From the NCBI GenBank assembly GCA_907165135.1, contig OU015568.1, positions 15,263,208 to 15,327,207 on the forward strand: a DNA stretch of 64,000 bases. The letters are read 5' to 3'. Numbering within the stretch: the stretch's first letter is position 1; every line of letters begins with the position of its first letter. Below are positions 34,337 to 44,136 of the stretch, in pieces. The stretch comes from Oikopleura dioica (taxonomy: Eukaryota; Chordata; Appendicularia; Copelata; Oikopleuridae). Both the position numbers and the translations under genes were made by a program. Under the pieces are notes generated by a model that searched no databases, was not told where the DNA came from, and worked only from the letters and a program-made list of their open reading frames with translations.

Positions 34337-34696
34337 ATGTCTCAAAAGGAAAGTCGGCTCGCAAGCGTAGAAGACCTCCTTAACGGAACAGTAAGAAGCC
34401 CAATCCAGTTGTCGCTTTTCAAGGAAACACTGGCCCGGGCAATACTCAAAAAGCCGCAACAGCGATGCAATGACGTGAACGAAGAATGGCTCAGCCCCTT
34501 CTGTGAAGCAGTGAACACTGTAATACGAGCCTCCGAATATTGGCTTGCGGCGCAAACAACGGCAACAAGAATGCGAATTGCAGGAATGCACCATCATCAG
34601 TTAGCCCGCAGAAACTTAGGGTCAACCGAAGACTTAGTATACTTCATTGCCTTTCGAAACATCCAACGATGGCTACAGATTGCGGACCAAGGGTAG
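34337..34696 (+). CDS. Accessory protein family 3, copy 1, unknown
   Basis: 119 residues. It aligns with residues 1-110 of the gene at 45547-46104: VEDLLNGTV..LFKETLARAILKKP, NEEWLSPFCEAVN and STEDLVYFIAFRNIQRWL match IDNIIIGTA..FQEIIVREILGKP, EEEWQRPLRDAVH and STKDLALLIAFRTMQRKL. It is all-helical with conserved Trp and Phe positions. No known family recognised. Confidence 0.65.
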   Translation: MSQKESRLASVEDLLNGTVRSPIQLSLFKETLARAILKKPQQRCNDVNEEWLSPFCEAVNTVIRASEYWLAAQTTATRMRIAGMHHHQLARRNLGSTEDLVYFIAFRNIQRWLQIADQG

Positions 34697-35206
34697 GAGC
34701 AAAGAACGGATAATATTCAACCCATAAGAATTTTAAGCTATGACTACTGGTTGATTCTCGAAATCTGGGGATTCTCTTTCAACGAACCCGAAGTGGCGCG
34801 ATGCTTCTACCTGGATGTTCAGGGCTGGACACCGACTCTTCCATCAATCATTCAATATGGCTACCAATGCGCGGCAAAAACGTCACCAATGGGAGACTTC
34901 CGGTTTTTCTAGGCAATGCTCAAAAGAAGAAATGCGGAACAGCATCAAGCAACGTACTAATTACGTTAACTTAAACAACAGCTGTATGCCACTTATTAAC
35001 AAAATTGATAGTAGTAGAATTGATCTGTGTTATACTTACCCTTCGTACTTATCGATCATCAATTCGAACCAAACTCTGTATCCTACTGTCCGCCATTGTT
35101 ATAACAGTATTTTTTTAAATCCGTAAAAGACTTAATTATGGTCATCGAAGGAAAATTTCAAGAAAGTGAGTAACTATTTTGGTTCAGACAAACGCATAAA
35201 ACAACC
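34697..35206. other. Gap before gag
   Basis: 510 bases. An open stretch at 34815-35126 has no recognisable similarity and I do not call it. A GGTTCAG acceptor lies about 24 bases before the gag ATG at 35207. Confidence 0.4.
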
Positions 35207-37057
35207 ATGACAAAACTTATCAAATCAACCAAACAACAAGCTGACTTGTGCAAAGGAGGAACTATCCTCCTGGTCACCAGCACCGATCTCAGCGGGGCAC
35301 TCGCTGCGGCGGTAAAAACCGCAAAGATCGAAGGCAGCTTCCTACTGGCAACATACGAGGAGTCAATCTTTGCCCAGAAATTCGCTAACAGCGCATTACA
35401 ATGGGCAAAGATGAAACAAGCTGCAGAGGAGATATTGGGAGAAAGCCCAAACACTCTGATCTATTTGGACGACTCCCTGGCCCAGCGGCACGGAACCCAA
35501 ATCCCAAGTTCTTCAAAAACTGAACCTGTGCAACAAGTAAAAAGAGAGCCGGGAAAAGGCGAGAGTATCACAGAAGGAGGTCTGGAGGCGAAACCAGACG
35601 TACCGAACGAGCAAGAGACTGAACAAGTCAAAGAGCTCAGGCGACAGATTGAGCGGCTTCGCTTAGAAAATAGCTTGAAGACCGAGAATCTATCAAAAGC
35701 GCTAAGTAAGGTGGGGGCCATAGAAGAGGAACGGAAGGCAAACTGCGAAATGCTTAACCGATACGACGAGATACACAAAGAAATGATCGCAAAAATGGAT
35801 AACGCATCGGAAATCCTCGACAAGGCCAACCATCTTTTTGGTAATCGTAAGCGAGATCACGACAGTAACACCTCAGAAACAGACTCCGAGGAAGAAGATT
35901 GGGACGAACAAAGAGAGAAAGAAGCAGAGGAGCGAAATGCAAGGAAAAGAACGAGCGAACAACGTCAAAAGAAGAGAGGCCGAGAAGAGAATCCCAGTCC
36001 CTCTCGGAGGGAAAGCTCAACAGAGACAACAAGAAAAGAAAAACTGAGCGAGAAAAAGAAGCCAAAGAAGGATGGAGTGGTCCGATTCGTTGGAAACCCA
36101 CAGAAATTCCAATTGAAAAATTGGAAGACGGAAGAGAATATCACCTATTGGGAGCACCTTACAAGGAATAAAATTGCTCTCAACAACGCAAAGCAGAGCG
36201 GGTTAACAGACAGTCAGATGGTGTCACTCTTTATGTTAACCCTCCGCCCCGAAGACGCCTTCATTGAAGAATTGCTGGAAGAATCCTGGAAGAATAATTT
36301 TGAGCTATTTCTGGAAAAAATTGGGAAATTTCTGGCAGGAAGTCAGAGTAGCATGATGAACGATGTATTGACCGCCAAGCGACGGCCTCAGGAATCTCTT
36401 CTTGCATTCTTTATACGGCTTTGCACCATGTTTAAAACATCCTCGGGAAAAGACCCTAAGTCCCAAGAGGCAGCAATGGTGCTTCACCCAGTCATCAAAA
36501 ACAACGCCACTAAAATCCAAAAAACGGAACTAATCCGAGAACTGGAAGCCGGGAAGGCGGCTGACACACCAATAACGTTTGATAAGCTTCAAGCGGCGAT
36601 CAAACAAGCACAAATCATGGATGATTCAAACTTCCATGACGCTCCCGCAGAGCTTGTCTACAACATGGAAGGGGACAAAAGAACGAACACCCAAGAAAAC
36701 CAAGCATGGTCCAACAAGGGGAAAGGGATATCCGAAGCACCCAAGGTTAGCTGGAAGGAGAAAACAAGTGATGAATGGAACAGGGGACCCGCCACCCGGC
36801 CGAACGCAAATCGACCCCCATGGAACCGACAAGAGCGCTTCAGTCGGGGACGAGAACCTTATCCCCGAAGAACTGGACCACGTGAACCCTTATGTTTCAA
36901 CTGCAATGGGCGAGGCCATATGTGGCGCCAATGCAGCAAACCACTCAAAGACCGATTCGTGCGGGCACAAGCACAAGACAAAGCACGAGAGACGCGGGCG
37001 CGAGAGACAAAGACTCCGCCCGGGACAACAACTGCTAAGCCAAAAACCTCGGGCTAA
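35207..37057 (+). CDS. gag: Main Gag polyprotein (capsid and CCHC zinc knuckle)
   Basis: 616 residues. In order: an N-terminal domain (1-100), a coiled coil (about 145-215), a highly charged Lys/Glu/Arg region, the capsid region (about 290-490; FQLKNWKTEENITYWEHL, VSLFMLTLRPED, RRPQESLLAFF), a basic Asn/Arg-rich linker, and one CCHC zinc knuckle CFNCNGRGHMWRQC beginning at residue 563. The ATG is 18.4 kb from the 5' LTR, extraordinarily far for a gag gene, so it needs an internal promoter, splicing or trans-splicing. Pol follows in the +1 frame with a 479-nt overlap. Confidence 0.93.
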   Translation: MTKLIKSTKQQADLCKGGTILLVTSTDLSGALAAAVKTAKIEGSFLLATYEESIFAQKFANSALQWAKMKQAAEEILGESPNTLIYLDDSLAQRHGTQIPSSSKTEPVQQVKREPGKGESITEGGLEAKPDVPNEQETEQVKELRRQIERLRLENSLKTENLSKALSKVGAIEEERKANCEMLNRYDEIHKEMIAKMDNASEILDKANHLFGNRKRDHDSNTSETDSEEEDWDEQREKEAEERNARKRTSEQRQKKRGREENPSPSRRESSTETTRKEKLSEKKKPKKDGVVRFVGNPQKFQLKNWKTEENITYWEHLTRNKIALNNAKQSGLTDSQMVSLFMLTLRPEDAFIEELLEESWKNNFELFLEKIGKFLAGSQSSMMNDVLTAKRRPQESLLAFFIRLCTMFKTSSGKDPKSQEAAMVLHPVIKNNATKIQKTELIRELEAGKAADTPITFDKLQAAIKQAQIMDDSNFHDAPAELVYNMEGDKRTNTQENQAWSNKGKGISEAPKVSWKEKTSDEWNRGPATRPNANRPPWNRQERFSRGREPYPRRTGPREPLCFNCNGRGHMWRQCSKPLKDRFVRAQAQDKARETRARETKTPPGTTTAKPKTSG

Positions 37058-40000
37058 GGCCCAGGTTATGAACGTCAGACGAGGACGGCCGGATCACTGT
37101 ACAACTCTCCTCGTACGAACTGACGTAAAATTACGATCCGAGCGACGGTATCCAGTAGTGGTCAAAAACATTCTCACTCTCTTGGATACCGGCGCGAGCC
37201 TCAGCTGTGCCAGCCTTGATTTCGCGAAAAATCTGGAGGCACAGGGGTTCCCACTCAATAAGGAGAAGCCTATCCGTAGCAACCCGATGGCAGCGAAAGG
37301 GGCGCGAATGGAAATAGCATTCGACCTTGTATTGGATATAATCTTGCGAGGAGATCCTGATATCAGATTCCCTGGAACTCGCATAAGCATCATCCCGGGT
37401 CTAAGAGCTGAGCTCATTCTCGGAGTGGACAGTTTGCTTAACAAGACCATCCAATTGCAGAGAAGGACCGTTAAAATAAATGGGCAGACTTTCCCGCTTG
37501 CCTGCCCGGAAAACACCGTCCTACTGCGCGTTATCGAAGCCGGAAAGGGACAGGGAATGAATTTCCTGCGGGTTGATACAGGCCCACGAAAAGTGCACAA
37601 GGCATCAAAGCGACTTCTCCTTACATTGGATCCTGAATTTTCGCCCGGAGTCCCAGGAGTGGCTATGATTATCAACTCAAGCGAGTTGGAAACTGAGTTG
37701 ATGATCACGTACCCGGGTCCTGCGACTCCCGTCCCTAAGATATTCCTGGCCAGAATTGACGAGGTACAGGATGACCCTAATGAAGACTCACCGAAGAAAC
37801 TCACTCTCCAAGACATCGAGAAAATGACATCGAAAACAGAGCTTAGCGAAGATGGAATCGAGCGATTGAAGGAAATTCTAAAACAACATTCTGAAGCATT
37901 CTCGAAAGAAAAGACAGACGTTGGACTATATCAAGGACCGGAAGTCAAGCTCCAGCTTCTCGACCCCAGGCTCCCTGGAGCATGGGTTCGGCCAAGAAGA
38001 ATACCTTTCAGCCAAGTGGAATGGTTGAAAGCTGAGCTAAAGAAGATGGAAGAGGCGGGGATCATCGAAAGATCTACCGGAAGTAGCTTCAACGCGCCAC
38101 TCCAACTGGTAAAGAAGGCGAGCGGGGGCTATCGCATCTGCGTTGACATGAGAGCTCTTAACAACAGGCTCGCTGAAAGCAAATGGCCCCTTCCGTCCCT
38201 TGCCGAGACGTTGGAAAGCTTGTCGGGGTCTGCCTTCTTCTCCTGCGTGGATATAAGACAAGCCTTTTTCCATATGGCGCTGGAAGAAGAAAGCAAGCCG
38301 CTTACTGCGTTCTCAGCTCTCAATTCGCAATACCAGTTCAGACGGTTACCCATGGGTCTCAAGATCTCGCCGAGCGTCTACCAAATGGCAATGAAAGCCA
38401 CTCTGGGAGACGATCTGGGTAACCGTGTGGTCGCCTATCTTGACGACGTCCTCGTGTGTGGGAAAAACGAAGAAGAGCACCTCCAGACACTCGACCTCGT
38501 CCTTGCGAGACTTAAGAAAGCGGGGTTCCTGTTGAATCCAGACAAGTGCATCCTTGGAGCAAAGAAGATAACGTTTTTGGGGCACGAAGTAACACCAAGC
38601 GGCTATTTTCCAAAGACAGACAATCTTGCGGCCATACGAGAGTTTCCAGTACCGACCAACAAGAAGGCGCTTCGAAGGTTTATCGGGATGTGTTCGTTTT
38701 ACAGCACACTCGTTCCTAATCTTCAACGAAAACTAGCCCCGCTTCATGAAATCAGCGGGCCAAAAGCAACCTTCAATTGGACAAGCTCGCAAGAAGACGC
38801 GTTTCACCTCATCAAAAGGCTTATGGTGGCTCAAACTGGGCTAGCCTTTCCATCGAATGACCCAAAAGCTGTCTTGTTAGTCACATCAGACGCCAGTGAA
38901 ACGGGTTTCGGCGGAATGATAAGTCAGAAAATAGGAGATGAGGAAGAACAGCCCTTGGGCTACACTAGCGGATTCTTTCGAGGTCCTCAAGTGCGGTGGG
39001 CCATAAACGAAAAGGAACTTTATGCTTTCATTAAAACTCTTGAAACATTCCATCACTTCGTTTATGGGAGATCATTCCGATGGCGGACGGACAGTAAATG
39101 CCTGTCTTTCATTTGCGCGGAAACAAATGGCAAGCAAACCAGAAGACCATCTGCCAAGAAACTCCGCTGGCTGGAAAAATTAACAGAATACGATTTTAGC
39201 ATCACTCACTGCGAAGGGACAAGCCTCGAAATGAGTGTCGCTGACTGTCTTTCCCGGATTGATCCCCCAAACTTGGTAATGCACATCGACTCGGAAATTC
39301 AGAAGAAGTATAGGATGCTGAACCGACCAATCCCGACCTGGATAAAACTTAAAGGAATCACGAAGTCTGAGCTTCGCTTGGCCCAGGACAACGATGGAGA
39401 CTTGGTCAATTTTCGTAATGGATGGAAACCGCTGAAAGCCAAATATAGACTCAAGGAGCGAAGCGATGGAATACTTGTTTATGATCACAAGGATAAACCC
39501 CGGATTCCAATCCCGCAAGAACTCCAAGACAGGATTATATTAAGCTTTCACCTCCCACACCACGGAAGAACAACCAACCTGGTCCACGCGATGAGGGACG
39601 CGGATATCATCTTCCCAAAAATGGCAAAGAAGATAAAAACCAAGGTACAAACGTGCCCAGCGTGCCTCGCAACCGGAACGACCGAGAACCCAAAGCATCG
39701 ACAAGTGACGGCGCCAAAAGAGATGCATCCGAACATGACCGTAACCATCGACCTTTTGGGTCCTTTACCGACAAGTCCAACTAGAAAGAAGTATATCCTC
39801 GCGGCCGTAGACAATCTCACTCGTTGGATTGAGTTGAGGTGCATAGTCGACAAGACAGCCGAGCACGTTGCAAAAGCCCTTCTCGATATATTTTTTCTAA
39901 GAGGCCCCCCAAGGGCCGTATCTTGTGATTTCGGTCGAGAATTTAACAACGTGCTCTTAACAGAACTATTAACATCGTTCGGCACAGCAGTCAACCATGG

Positions 40001-40607
40001 CACCCCTTACCGACCACAAGGACAAGGACTCATTGAACGAGCAAATCGCGAGATTCTTAAACACCTAAAATCGCTCGACATCGACGAACACCGATGGGAC
40101 ACTTACATTCCATCTATACAGTTATCGATGAATTTAACTTACCACTCGGCACTCGGAACGAGTCCCTTCCAAGCAATGCACGGATGGCTGCTCGCCGAGC
40201 CACTTTTCTCAAGACAAATCAACGGAGAAGAGCTCCCTCGGAACGTCAGACTCTGGGTCAAAGAGTCAAGTTCCCGAATGTGCGCAGCCTTATCACTGTT
40301 AACAGCGAGACAAGCTGTGCCTCTCATGGAACTACCGGACGAAAATCAACCCGATGGACTTGAAAAGGGGACCCCCGTCCTTCTGAAAAAAATGAAGCCT
40401 CCAGGAGTGAGCTCCAAATTATTTAACGCCTGGAAGGATGGCTTCGTCGTGAGAAAACGACTTGATCATAATACTTATTTAGTTACTCCCGTCGAATCTC
40501 CTAGGCGGCGCTTCCTAGTCCATCGCTCCCGTATACGGCGATTGGGCAGGCCTCTTGAGGAAGCACCACCGGAAAAACACGTATATACGGTAATCAGTCG
40601 AGAATAA
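36579..40607 (+). CDS. pol: Pol polyprotein: protease, reverse transcriptase, RNase H, integrase (Ty3/gypsy order)
   Basis: The frame is open from about 36579 (no ATG needed; +1 relative to Gag) to 40607. Aspartic protease has DTGA near 37185. Reverse transcriptase has FSCVDIRQAFFHMAL, FRRLPMGLKISP and the catalytic YLDD near 38434. RNase H has SDASETGFGG and RTDSKCLSF. Integrase has an HHCC zinc finger (HLPHHG .. CPACLATG), then the D (IDLLGPL), D (CDFGREF) and E (LIERANREI) catalytic triad. The domain order PR-RT-RH-INT places it with Metaviridae. No internal stop is present, and with identical LTRs it could be active. The C-terminal ~170 residues extend past the integrase core. Confidence 0.95.
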   Translation: MISFKRRSNKHKSWMIQTSMTLPQSLSTTWKGTKERTPKKTKHGPTRGKGYPKHPRLAGRRKQVMNGTGDPPPGRTQIDPHGTDKSASVGDENLIPEELDHVNPYVSTAMGEAICGANAANHSKTDSCGHKHKTKHERRGRERQRLRPGQQLLSQKPRAKAQVMNVRRGRPDHCTTLLVRTDVKLRSERRYPVVVKNILTLLDTGASLSCASLDFAKNLEAQGFPLNKEKPIRSNPMAAKGARMEIAFDLVLDIILRGDPDIRFPGTRISIIPGLRAELILGVDSLLNKTIQLQRRTVKINGQTFPLACPENTVLLRVIEAGKGQGMNFLRVDTGPRKVHKASKRLLLTLDPEFSPGVPGVAMIINSSELETELMITYPGPATPVPKIFLARIDEVQDDPNEDSPKKLTLQDIEKMTSKTELSEDGIERLKEILKQHSEAFSKEKTDVGLYQGPEVKLQLLDPRLPGAWVRPRRIPFSQVEWLKAELKKMEEAGIIERSTGSSFNAPLQLVKKASGGYRICVDMRALNNRLAESKWPLPSLAETLESLSGSAFFSCVDIRQAFFHMALEEESKPLTAFSALNSQYQFRRLPMGLKISPSVYQMAMKATLGDDLGNRVVAYLDDVLVCGKNEEEHLQTLDLVLARLKKAGFLLNPDKCILGAKKITFLGHEVTPSGYFPKTDNLAAIREFPVPTNKKALRRFIGMCSFYSTLVPNLQRKLAPLHEISGPKATFNWTSSQEDAFHLIKRLMVAQTGLAFPSNDPKAVLLVTSDASETGFGGMISQKIGDEEEQPLGYTSGFFRGPQVRWAINEKELYAFIKTLETFHHFVYGRSFRWRTDSKCLSFICAETNGKQTRRPSAKKLRWLEKLTEYDFSITHCEGTSLEMSVADCLSRIDPPNLVMHIDSEIQKKYRMLNRPIPTWIKLKGITKSELRLAQDNDGDLVNFRNGWKPLKAKYRLKERSDGILVYDHKDKPRIPIPQELQDRIILSFHLPHHGRTTNLVHAMRDADIIFPKMAKKIKTKVQTCPACLATGTTENPKHRQVTAPKEMHPNMTVTIDLLGPLPTSPTRKKYILAAVDNLTRWIELRCIVDKTAEHVAKALLDIFFLRGPPRAVSCDFGREFNNVLLTELLTSFGTAVNHGTPYRPQGQGLIERANREILKHLKSLDIDEHRWDTYIPSIQLSMNLTYHSALGTSPFQAMHGWLLAEPLFSRQINGEELPRNVRLWVKESSSRMCAALSLLTARQAVPLMELPDENQPDGLEKGTPVLLKKMKPPGVSSKLFNAWKDGFVVRKRLDHNTYLVTPVESPRRRFLVHRSRIRRLGRPLEEAPPEKHVYTVISRE

Positions 40608-41013
40608 ATATCCAATCATGATTGTTGCCTAGGAGGAGAATAAGTCAAGCAAAACAAGGAGCGTGCAACCAGTAGAAGAGCTTCCCAATAGCAGCAAAAC
40701 CGAGAACACGGCGACAAACCCGCTTGGAAACGAAAACGGAAAATATGACACGACTGAGCAAGCGAGGCCGCGGAGAACAAAGGGACGCGATAAAAACTTC
40801 TACAAGAAATTCTTCTGAGGGTACCGGCCAACAGGGAGACAAGAGCCTCCTCAAAAATAAGAAGGTACCACAATTCGAAGCAGACGAATCCTCAGAAGTC
40901 GACGGGAAAGAGATTTTTCTTGCGAAATCTGTCAGTTCTAAATTTTTTCACTGGAAATCTGCGATTAAACCCTTAGTCATAAGGTGATATAATCAGGAAT
41001 TATATTTAGACTG
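40608..41013. other. Gap after pol with a possible short ORF
   Basis: About 400 bases. An ATG at 40745 opens 80 codons of Lys/Arg/Ser/Glu-rich sequence to 40987 (TRLSKRGRGEQRD..) without a recognisable domain, and I rate it as possible only. Minus-strand ORFs here overlap it and are not supported. Confidence 0.35.
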
Positions 41014-41385
41014 ATGACATCAACTAATAACGAAATAATGAAAATCTGCCCATCAATAACGATACCCAAATGCCCCGATCCACCAGAAATCGGAGTAAAA
41101 ATGAACTGCGTGAGCAAAGCGAACGCGGGACTCAACAGTACAACTAAGGAGAAATCCTCCACTAGCTTCGAGGTAGGAGGTAGCTCACTTATAGGAAATT
41201 TTATTTCATTCCTATTTTCTTTCGTCGCGGGACTTATAACCAGTCGCATCTTCAGCAGACTCCGCGGCCGGAAGAAACGAAGAGAAAACCTTTTTGCAAA
41301 GCGGAACTTCTGCTTAAACCCAAGCAACCAACGACAGGAAGACGTGCAGGTATCCCAAGAATGCCAGCAAATAGAATTCATCTAG
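41014..41385 (+). CDS. Small single-pass membrane protein with Cys-containing N-terminus, 123 residues
   Basis: The N-terminal ~60 residues have three cysteines (ICPSI, KCPDPPE, MNCVSK) and NxT/S sites. One transmembrane segment follows (GNFISFLFSFVAGLITSRIF, about 65-85), then a basic tail RLRGRKKRREN. A TTTAG acceptor lies 4 bases before the ATG. It resembles in layout the proteins at 42822 and 43832 (short Cys-rich front, one TM, basic tail). It could be a small envelope-like or pore-forming protein. No homologue recognised. Confidence 0.6.
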   Translation: MTSTNNEIMKICPSITIPKCPDPPEIGVKMNCVSKANAGLNSTTKEKSSTSFEVGGSSLIGNFISFLFSFVAGLITSRIFSRLRGRKKRRENLFAKRNFCLNPSNQRQEDVQVSQECQQIEFI

Positions 41386-42321
41386 ACATATGCCCAATAT
41401 GTCTCGACAATAAAATTGTGCCAAAAATTCTCTGTTGCACGCATAGCTACTGTCAGGGCTGTATCGATTACTGGTTCCTGACCCAAATGGAAAACTGCCC
41501 CTTGTGTAGACGTTCTATAACATGGGCGGAAATGATGGCGAAATAATGAACTCACTTTAGGAAGATCCCTTCTTGAGCAAACAAGGCTTAATGATCCAGA
41601 AATTGGATTTCTTCGTGCAAGCAGAAAAACAGTCACAGAAACCGACCGGATGATTCGGGAAATCGTTAACCGAATAATCCAAAAATCACCACCATCGGAA
41701 GCGACTAAAAGGAAAATCTACGACGCTCTATGGAAAAAGCTCCAGACAGCAAAAGAGGCAAAGGAACAAACCATTGTCAAAAGGATTCGACAAATGACTG
41801 CAACAACCGCTGCGCACAAAAAAGGAAGGATCCTACATTTGGATATCCTTGAGTACCTTGAAGGAAGCGACCTAGTACCACACTGGCACAAAAACATCGA
41901 CAGATGGGCAACCGCGATGAGATACATCGACGAACTGGAAAATCATTATAAGAGCAGCACGCCATTATATCAGCGTGACCAACGAAATATCAAAAGTTTA
42001 CGCAAACAGACAAGCCGAGTCATCAGCGACCAAATACGGCGTGGCTTCCGACAGCCTCCTCAGATATCTTGGGAAAAGCTCTTTGAAAAAACTGAAAGCA
42101 CTACAAAGATCGAGAGGAAGCCACTTCTCGAAAGTATCGAACAAGCGACCGGCAAAATAGGAAAGAAGACAAGCGTAGTCTTGGAGATTGCTTTTCACTC
42201 TGTGCTACTGTACAATTTCATAAAAGCCTGCCTTCAAACAGTAGCAGTAGGATGGCAGGTTGTTTACGTGCCCATACGAGAAATCACAAGATATATTGTA
42301 TCACAACATCAGATGGACTGA
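41361..42321 (+). CDS. RING-HC E3-like protein, probably two exons
   Basis: 41361-41546 encodes a RING-HC finger (CPICLDNKIVP..CCTHSYCQGC..CPLCR). A 49-nt intron from GTTCTA (41512) to CTTTAG (41560) would join CPLCR in frame to RRSLLEQTRLNDPE.., running on to 42321 through a basic helical region and a hydrophobic stretch near the end (SVVLEIAFHSVLLYNFIKAC). Without that intron there are two genes, a 61-residue RING and a 223-residue protein from 41650. The RING supports ubiquitin-ligase activity; substrate unknown. Confidence 0.65.
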
Positions 42322-42362
42322 CAGACAAATCGTGAAAGATGATAAACAAATAGTTTAGACCA

Positions 42363-42509
42363 ATGACATCCATGGAAGAGATTCGGGAATACGTCTACGG
42401 GGCCTATGAGTACTCAAGGGATCTAAATACTATCGTGGTTATTATCTTATTTGCCCTGTACGCTATCGACTTTGGACTTAAATCTCTGTCCAAGGAAAAA
42501 CAAAACTGA
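42363..42509 (+). CDS. Tiny membrane protein, 48 residues (tandem copy 1)
   Basis: ATG-initiated ORF starting MTSMEEIREYVYGAYEY with one transmembrane segment (TIVVIILFALYAIDFGL) and a KEKQN end. The next gene (42589-42735) has the same length, the same MTSM start, EY at matching position, a hydrophobic segment with LxAIxFGL, and the same KQN end. Two such paralogues in tandem make both credible despite their size. A TTTAG acceptor lies 4 bases before the ATG. Confidence 0.65.
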   Translation: MTSMEEIREYVYGAYEYSRDLNTIVVIILFALYAIDFGLKSLSKEKQN

Positions 42510-42588
42510 AACCTCATCCAAACCAACCCCCAGGGGGAGGGGGGAAATCAACTACCCATCGACGCTCACGGAAACCTACTTCAGAAAA

Positions 42589-42735
42589 ATGACCTCGATG
42601 AGCCTTGCCAAGAGATACCTTGAACGGGCGTCGGAATACCTGAAGATGGCGAGAGAAACAACATTTCACATCCTTATCGTTCTGCATGCCATCAAATTCG
42701 GATTGAGACTGCTAACTAAACCCAAACAAAACTAA
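42589..42735 (+). CDS. Tiny membrane protein, 48 residues (tandem copy 2)
   Basis: MTSMSLAKRYLERASEYL.. with the hydrophobic segment FHILIVLHAIKFGLRLL and PKQN end. It is a paralogue of the 48-residue protein 79 bp upstream. A CTTCAG acceptor lies 4 bases before the ATG. Candidates include viroporin-like or membrane-adaptor function; not determined. Confidence 0.65.
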   Translation: MTSMSLAKRYLERASEYLKMARETTFHILIVLHAIKFGLRLLTKPKQN

Positions 42736-42821
42736 CCCGTCTGGAAACTAGCCTAGCTAGTCACAGAAAAAAAAAATATTATATCGCACTCAGCCCATAG
42801 CCAATCGATTCCTTAAGACCT

Positions 42822-43187
42822 ATGGGCGGAAAAAATTCGGCGTGCAAAACCCCCTGTCCCGAACCGATCTGCCCCGTCAAACACACCATAAGATGGGATA
42901 TGGCTTGGGAAATGACGCGGAACAAAATCAAAGAAACAAGTGCATGGCCGTATCTTACATCTATTATGATAGGAACAATCATCACACTTGTAGTCAAAGT
43001 ATACACGAACCGACGAGAAGAAAAGTATCAGCCTTCCGAAACGGCATCGAGAATTATCCTCGACACCCAAAATATTGCTGATTGGACACAAACGGCAGCA
43101 ACGACAGGCTCTAAACACAATTCTGCTATAAGAAACGATAAAACTTGTACTGTTAGGAATAATCTCGAAAGAGTAACCCATCTCTAA
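42822..43187 (+). CDS. Membrane protein with myristoylation-like MGGKNS start, 121 residues
   Basis: MGGKNSACKTPCPEPICPVK: Gly2 and Ser6 fit the N-myristoylation consensus, and there are three cysteines in a CxxxC..C arrangement. One transmembrane segment follows (YLTSIMIGTIITLVVKVY), then a basic patch (TNRREEK) and a polar tail. Layout parallels 41014 and 43832. A CCTTAAG acceptor lies just upstream. Function unknown. Confidence 0.55.
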   Translation: MGGKNSACKTPCPEPICPVKHTIRWDMAWEMTRNKIKETSAWPYLTSIMIGTIITLVVKVYTNRREEKYQPSETASRIILDTQNIADWTQTAATTGSKHNSAIRNDKTCTVRNNLERVTHL

Positions 43188-43247
43188 GGTAGATCCGAAC
43201 CCAAGAAATAACCAGTTGTGCTTAAGACAAGCCACTATTTCAACAAA

Positions 43248-43757
43248 ATGTCGGCAAGATCTACACAAACAGTAAGCAACAATGCTTGCGACGAATTCGA
43301 AGAGATGATCGTTTGGACCATCATGGACAATGACACAAGCCATTTTGACGAAAAGGAACTCGTTGAGAAAATCGGATGGACTGGATTCCGGGAAGCCATA
43401 AAAGAAGCAACCGAGGACGCAAAAACTTACCAACAATGGTTAAAAACCACCGTTGCAACGTGGACCCGAGTTCCTCAGGAAATAAAAAGCACACTTAAGG
43501 ACTTTGCTCATGATAATTCTAGGCAAGGACTTTTCGACTGGACTTACGAGCTTATACTCTATGGATCCGCACTGCACTCCACGACTACTGACAGAGGGGT
43601 GTTAAACGAATGGCAAAACGCAGTATACGGAGATTTTGTTGAAAAATTCGGAAATCCTCCTTACATAGCATTTACCGAGCGCCAACGACTTCCGGAAAAA
43701 GAAGAGATAAATATTGCACGTAAAACGTGCTTGCTGCGCTTAACCTCAGAAATATGA
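43248..43757 (+). CDS. Accessory protein family 2, copy 2, unknown
   Basis: 169 residues from the ATG at 43248. Helical; the segments IVWTIMDND, VPQEIKSTLKDFAHDN, GLFDWTYELILYGSALHS and LNEWQNAVYGDF align with the gene at 33337-34116. It lacks that gene's acidic tail. I considered a Bcl-2-like fold because of the hydrophobic central helix with a Gly, but motifs are not good enough. Function unknown. Confidence 0.65.
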   Translation: MSARSTQTVSNNACDEFEEMIVWTIMDNDTSHFDEKELVEKIGWTGFREAIKEATEDAKTYQQWLKTTVATWTRVPQEIKSTLKDFAHDNSRQGLFDWTYELILYGSALHSTTTDRGVLNEWQNAVYGDFVEKFGNPPYIAFTERQRLPEKEEINIARKTCLLRLTSEI

Positions 43758-43831
43758 ATCATAAAAACCCCAAGTAGAGTTAACCTCAAGTCTTTATTTG
43801 AGTAGATTGATAGCACTAACTTCCGTTTAGA

Positions 43832-44047
43832 ATGGCCCCAAATACTTGCAAACCAACGAATTGTCCCTCAACCGAATGTTCCGAAGCCGTAGAAAAACTT
43901 GATTTACCGGGGACCGTCTATCTAGCGGACACGATAAGCAAAATCCTATTTTCAATCATATACATTTTGCTTGGAATCGTCGGCTGGATGTGCGTGCATG
44001 CTCTCTTCAAGTACTTTAAAAATAGTCAAGAAAAAAAGACAGAATGA
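43832..44047 (+). CDS. Small single-pass membrane protein, Cys-rich N-terminus, 71 residues
   Basis: MAPNTCKPTNCPSTECSEAV.. has three cysteines, then a transmembrane segment (ILFSIIYILLGIVGWMCVHAL) and a basic tail (YFKNSQEKK). TTTAG ends one base before the ATG. It is similar in plan to 41014 and 42822, perhaps a diverged family of small membrane proteins. Confidence 0.6.
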   Translation: MAPNTCKPTNCPSTECSEAVEKLDLPGTVYLADTISKILFSIIYILLGIVGWMCVHALFKYFKNSQEKKTE

Positions 44048-44136
44048 GTTTATTAAATCCTGTTTACCCTTATGGAACTGCTCGGACAACGAAAAAAACC
44101 AATGAATGTGTAAGAAAATAAACGAACTTCCTTTAG

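Noticed and set aside
41014-41546. Splicing of the 41014 membrane protein to the RING at 41361
   Set aside because: A membrane-anchored RING would be attractive, but no donor-acceptor pair here keeps frame.
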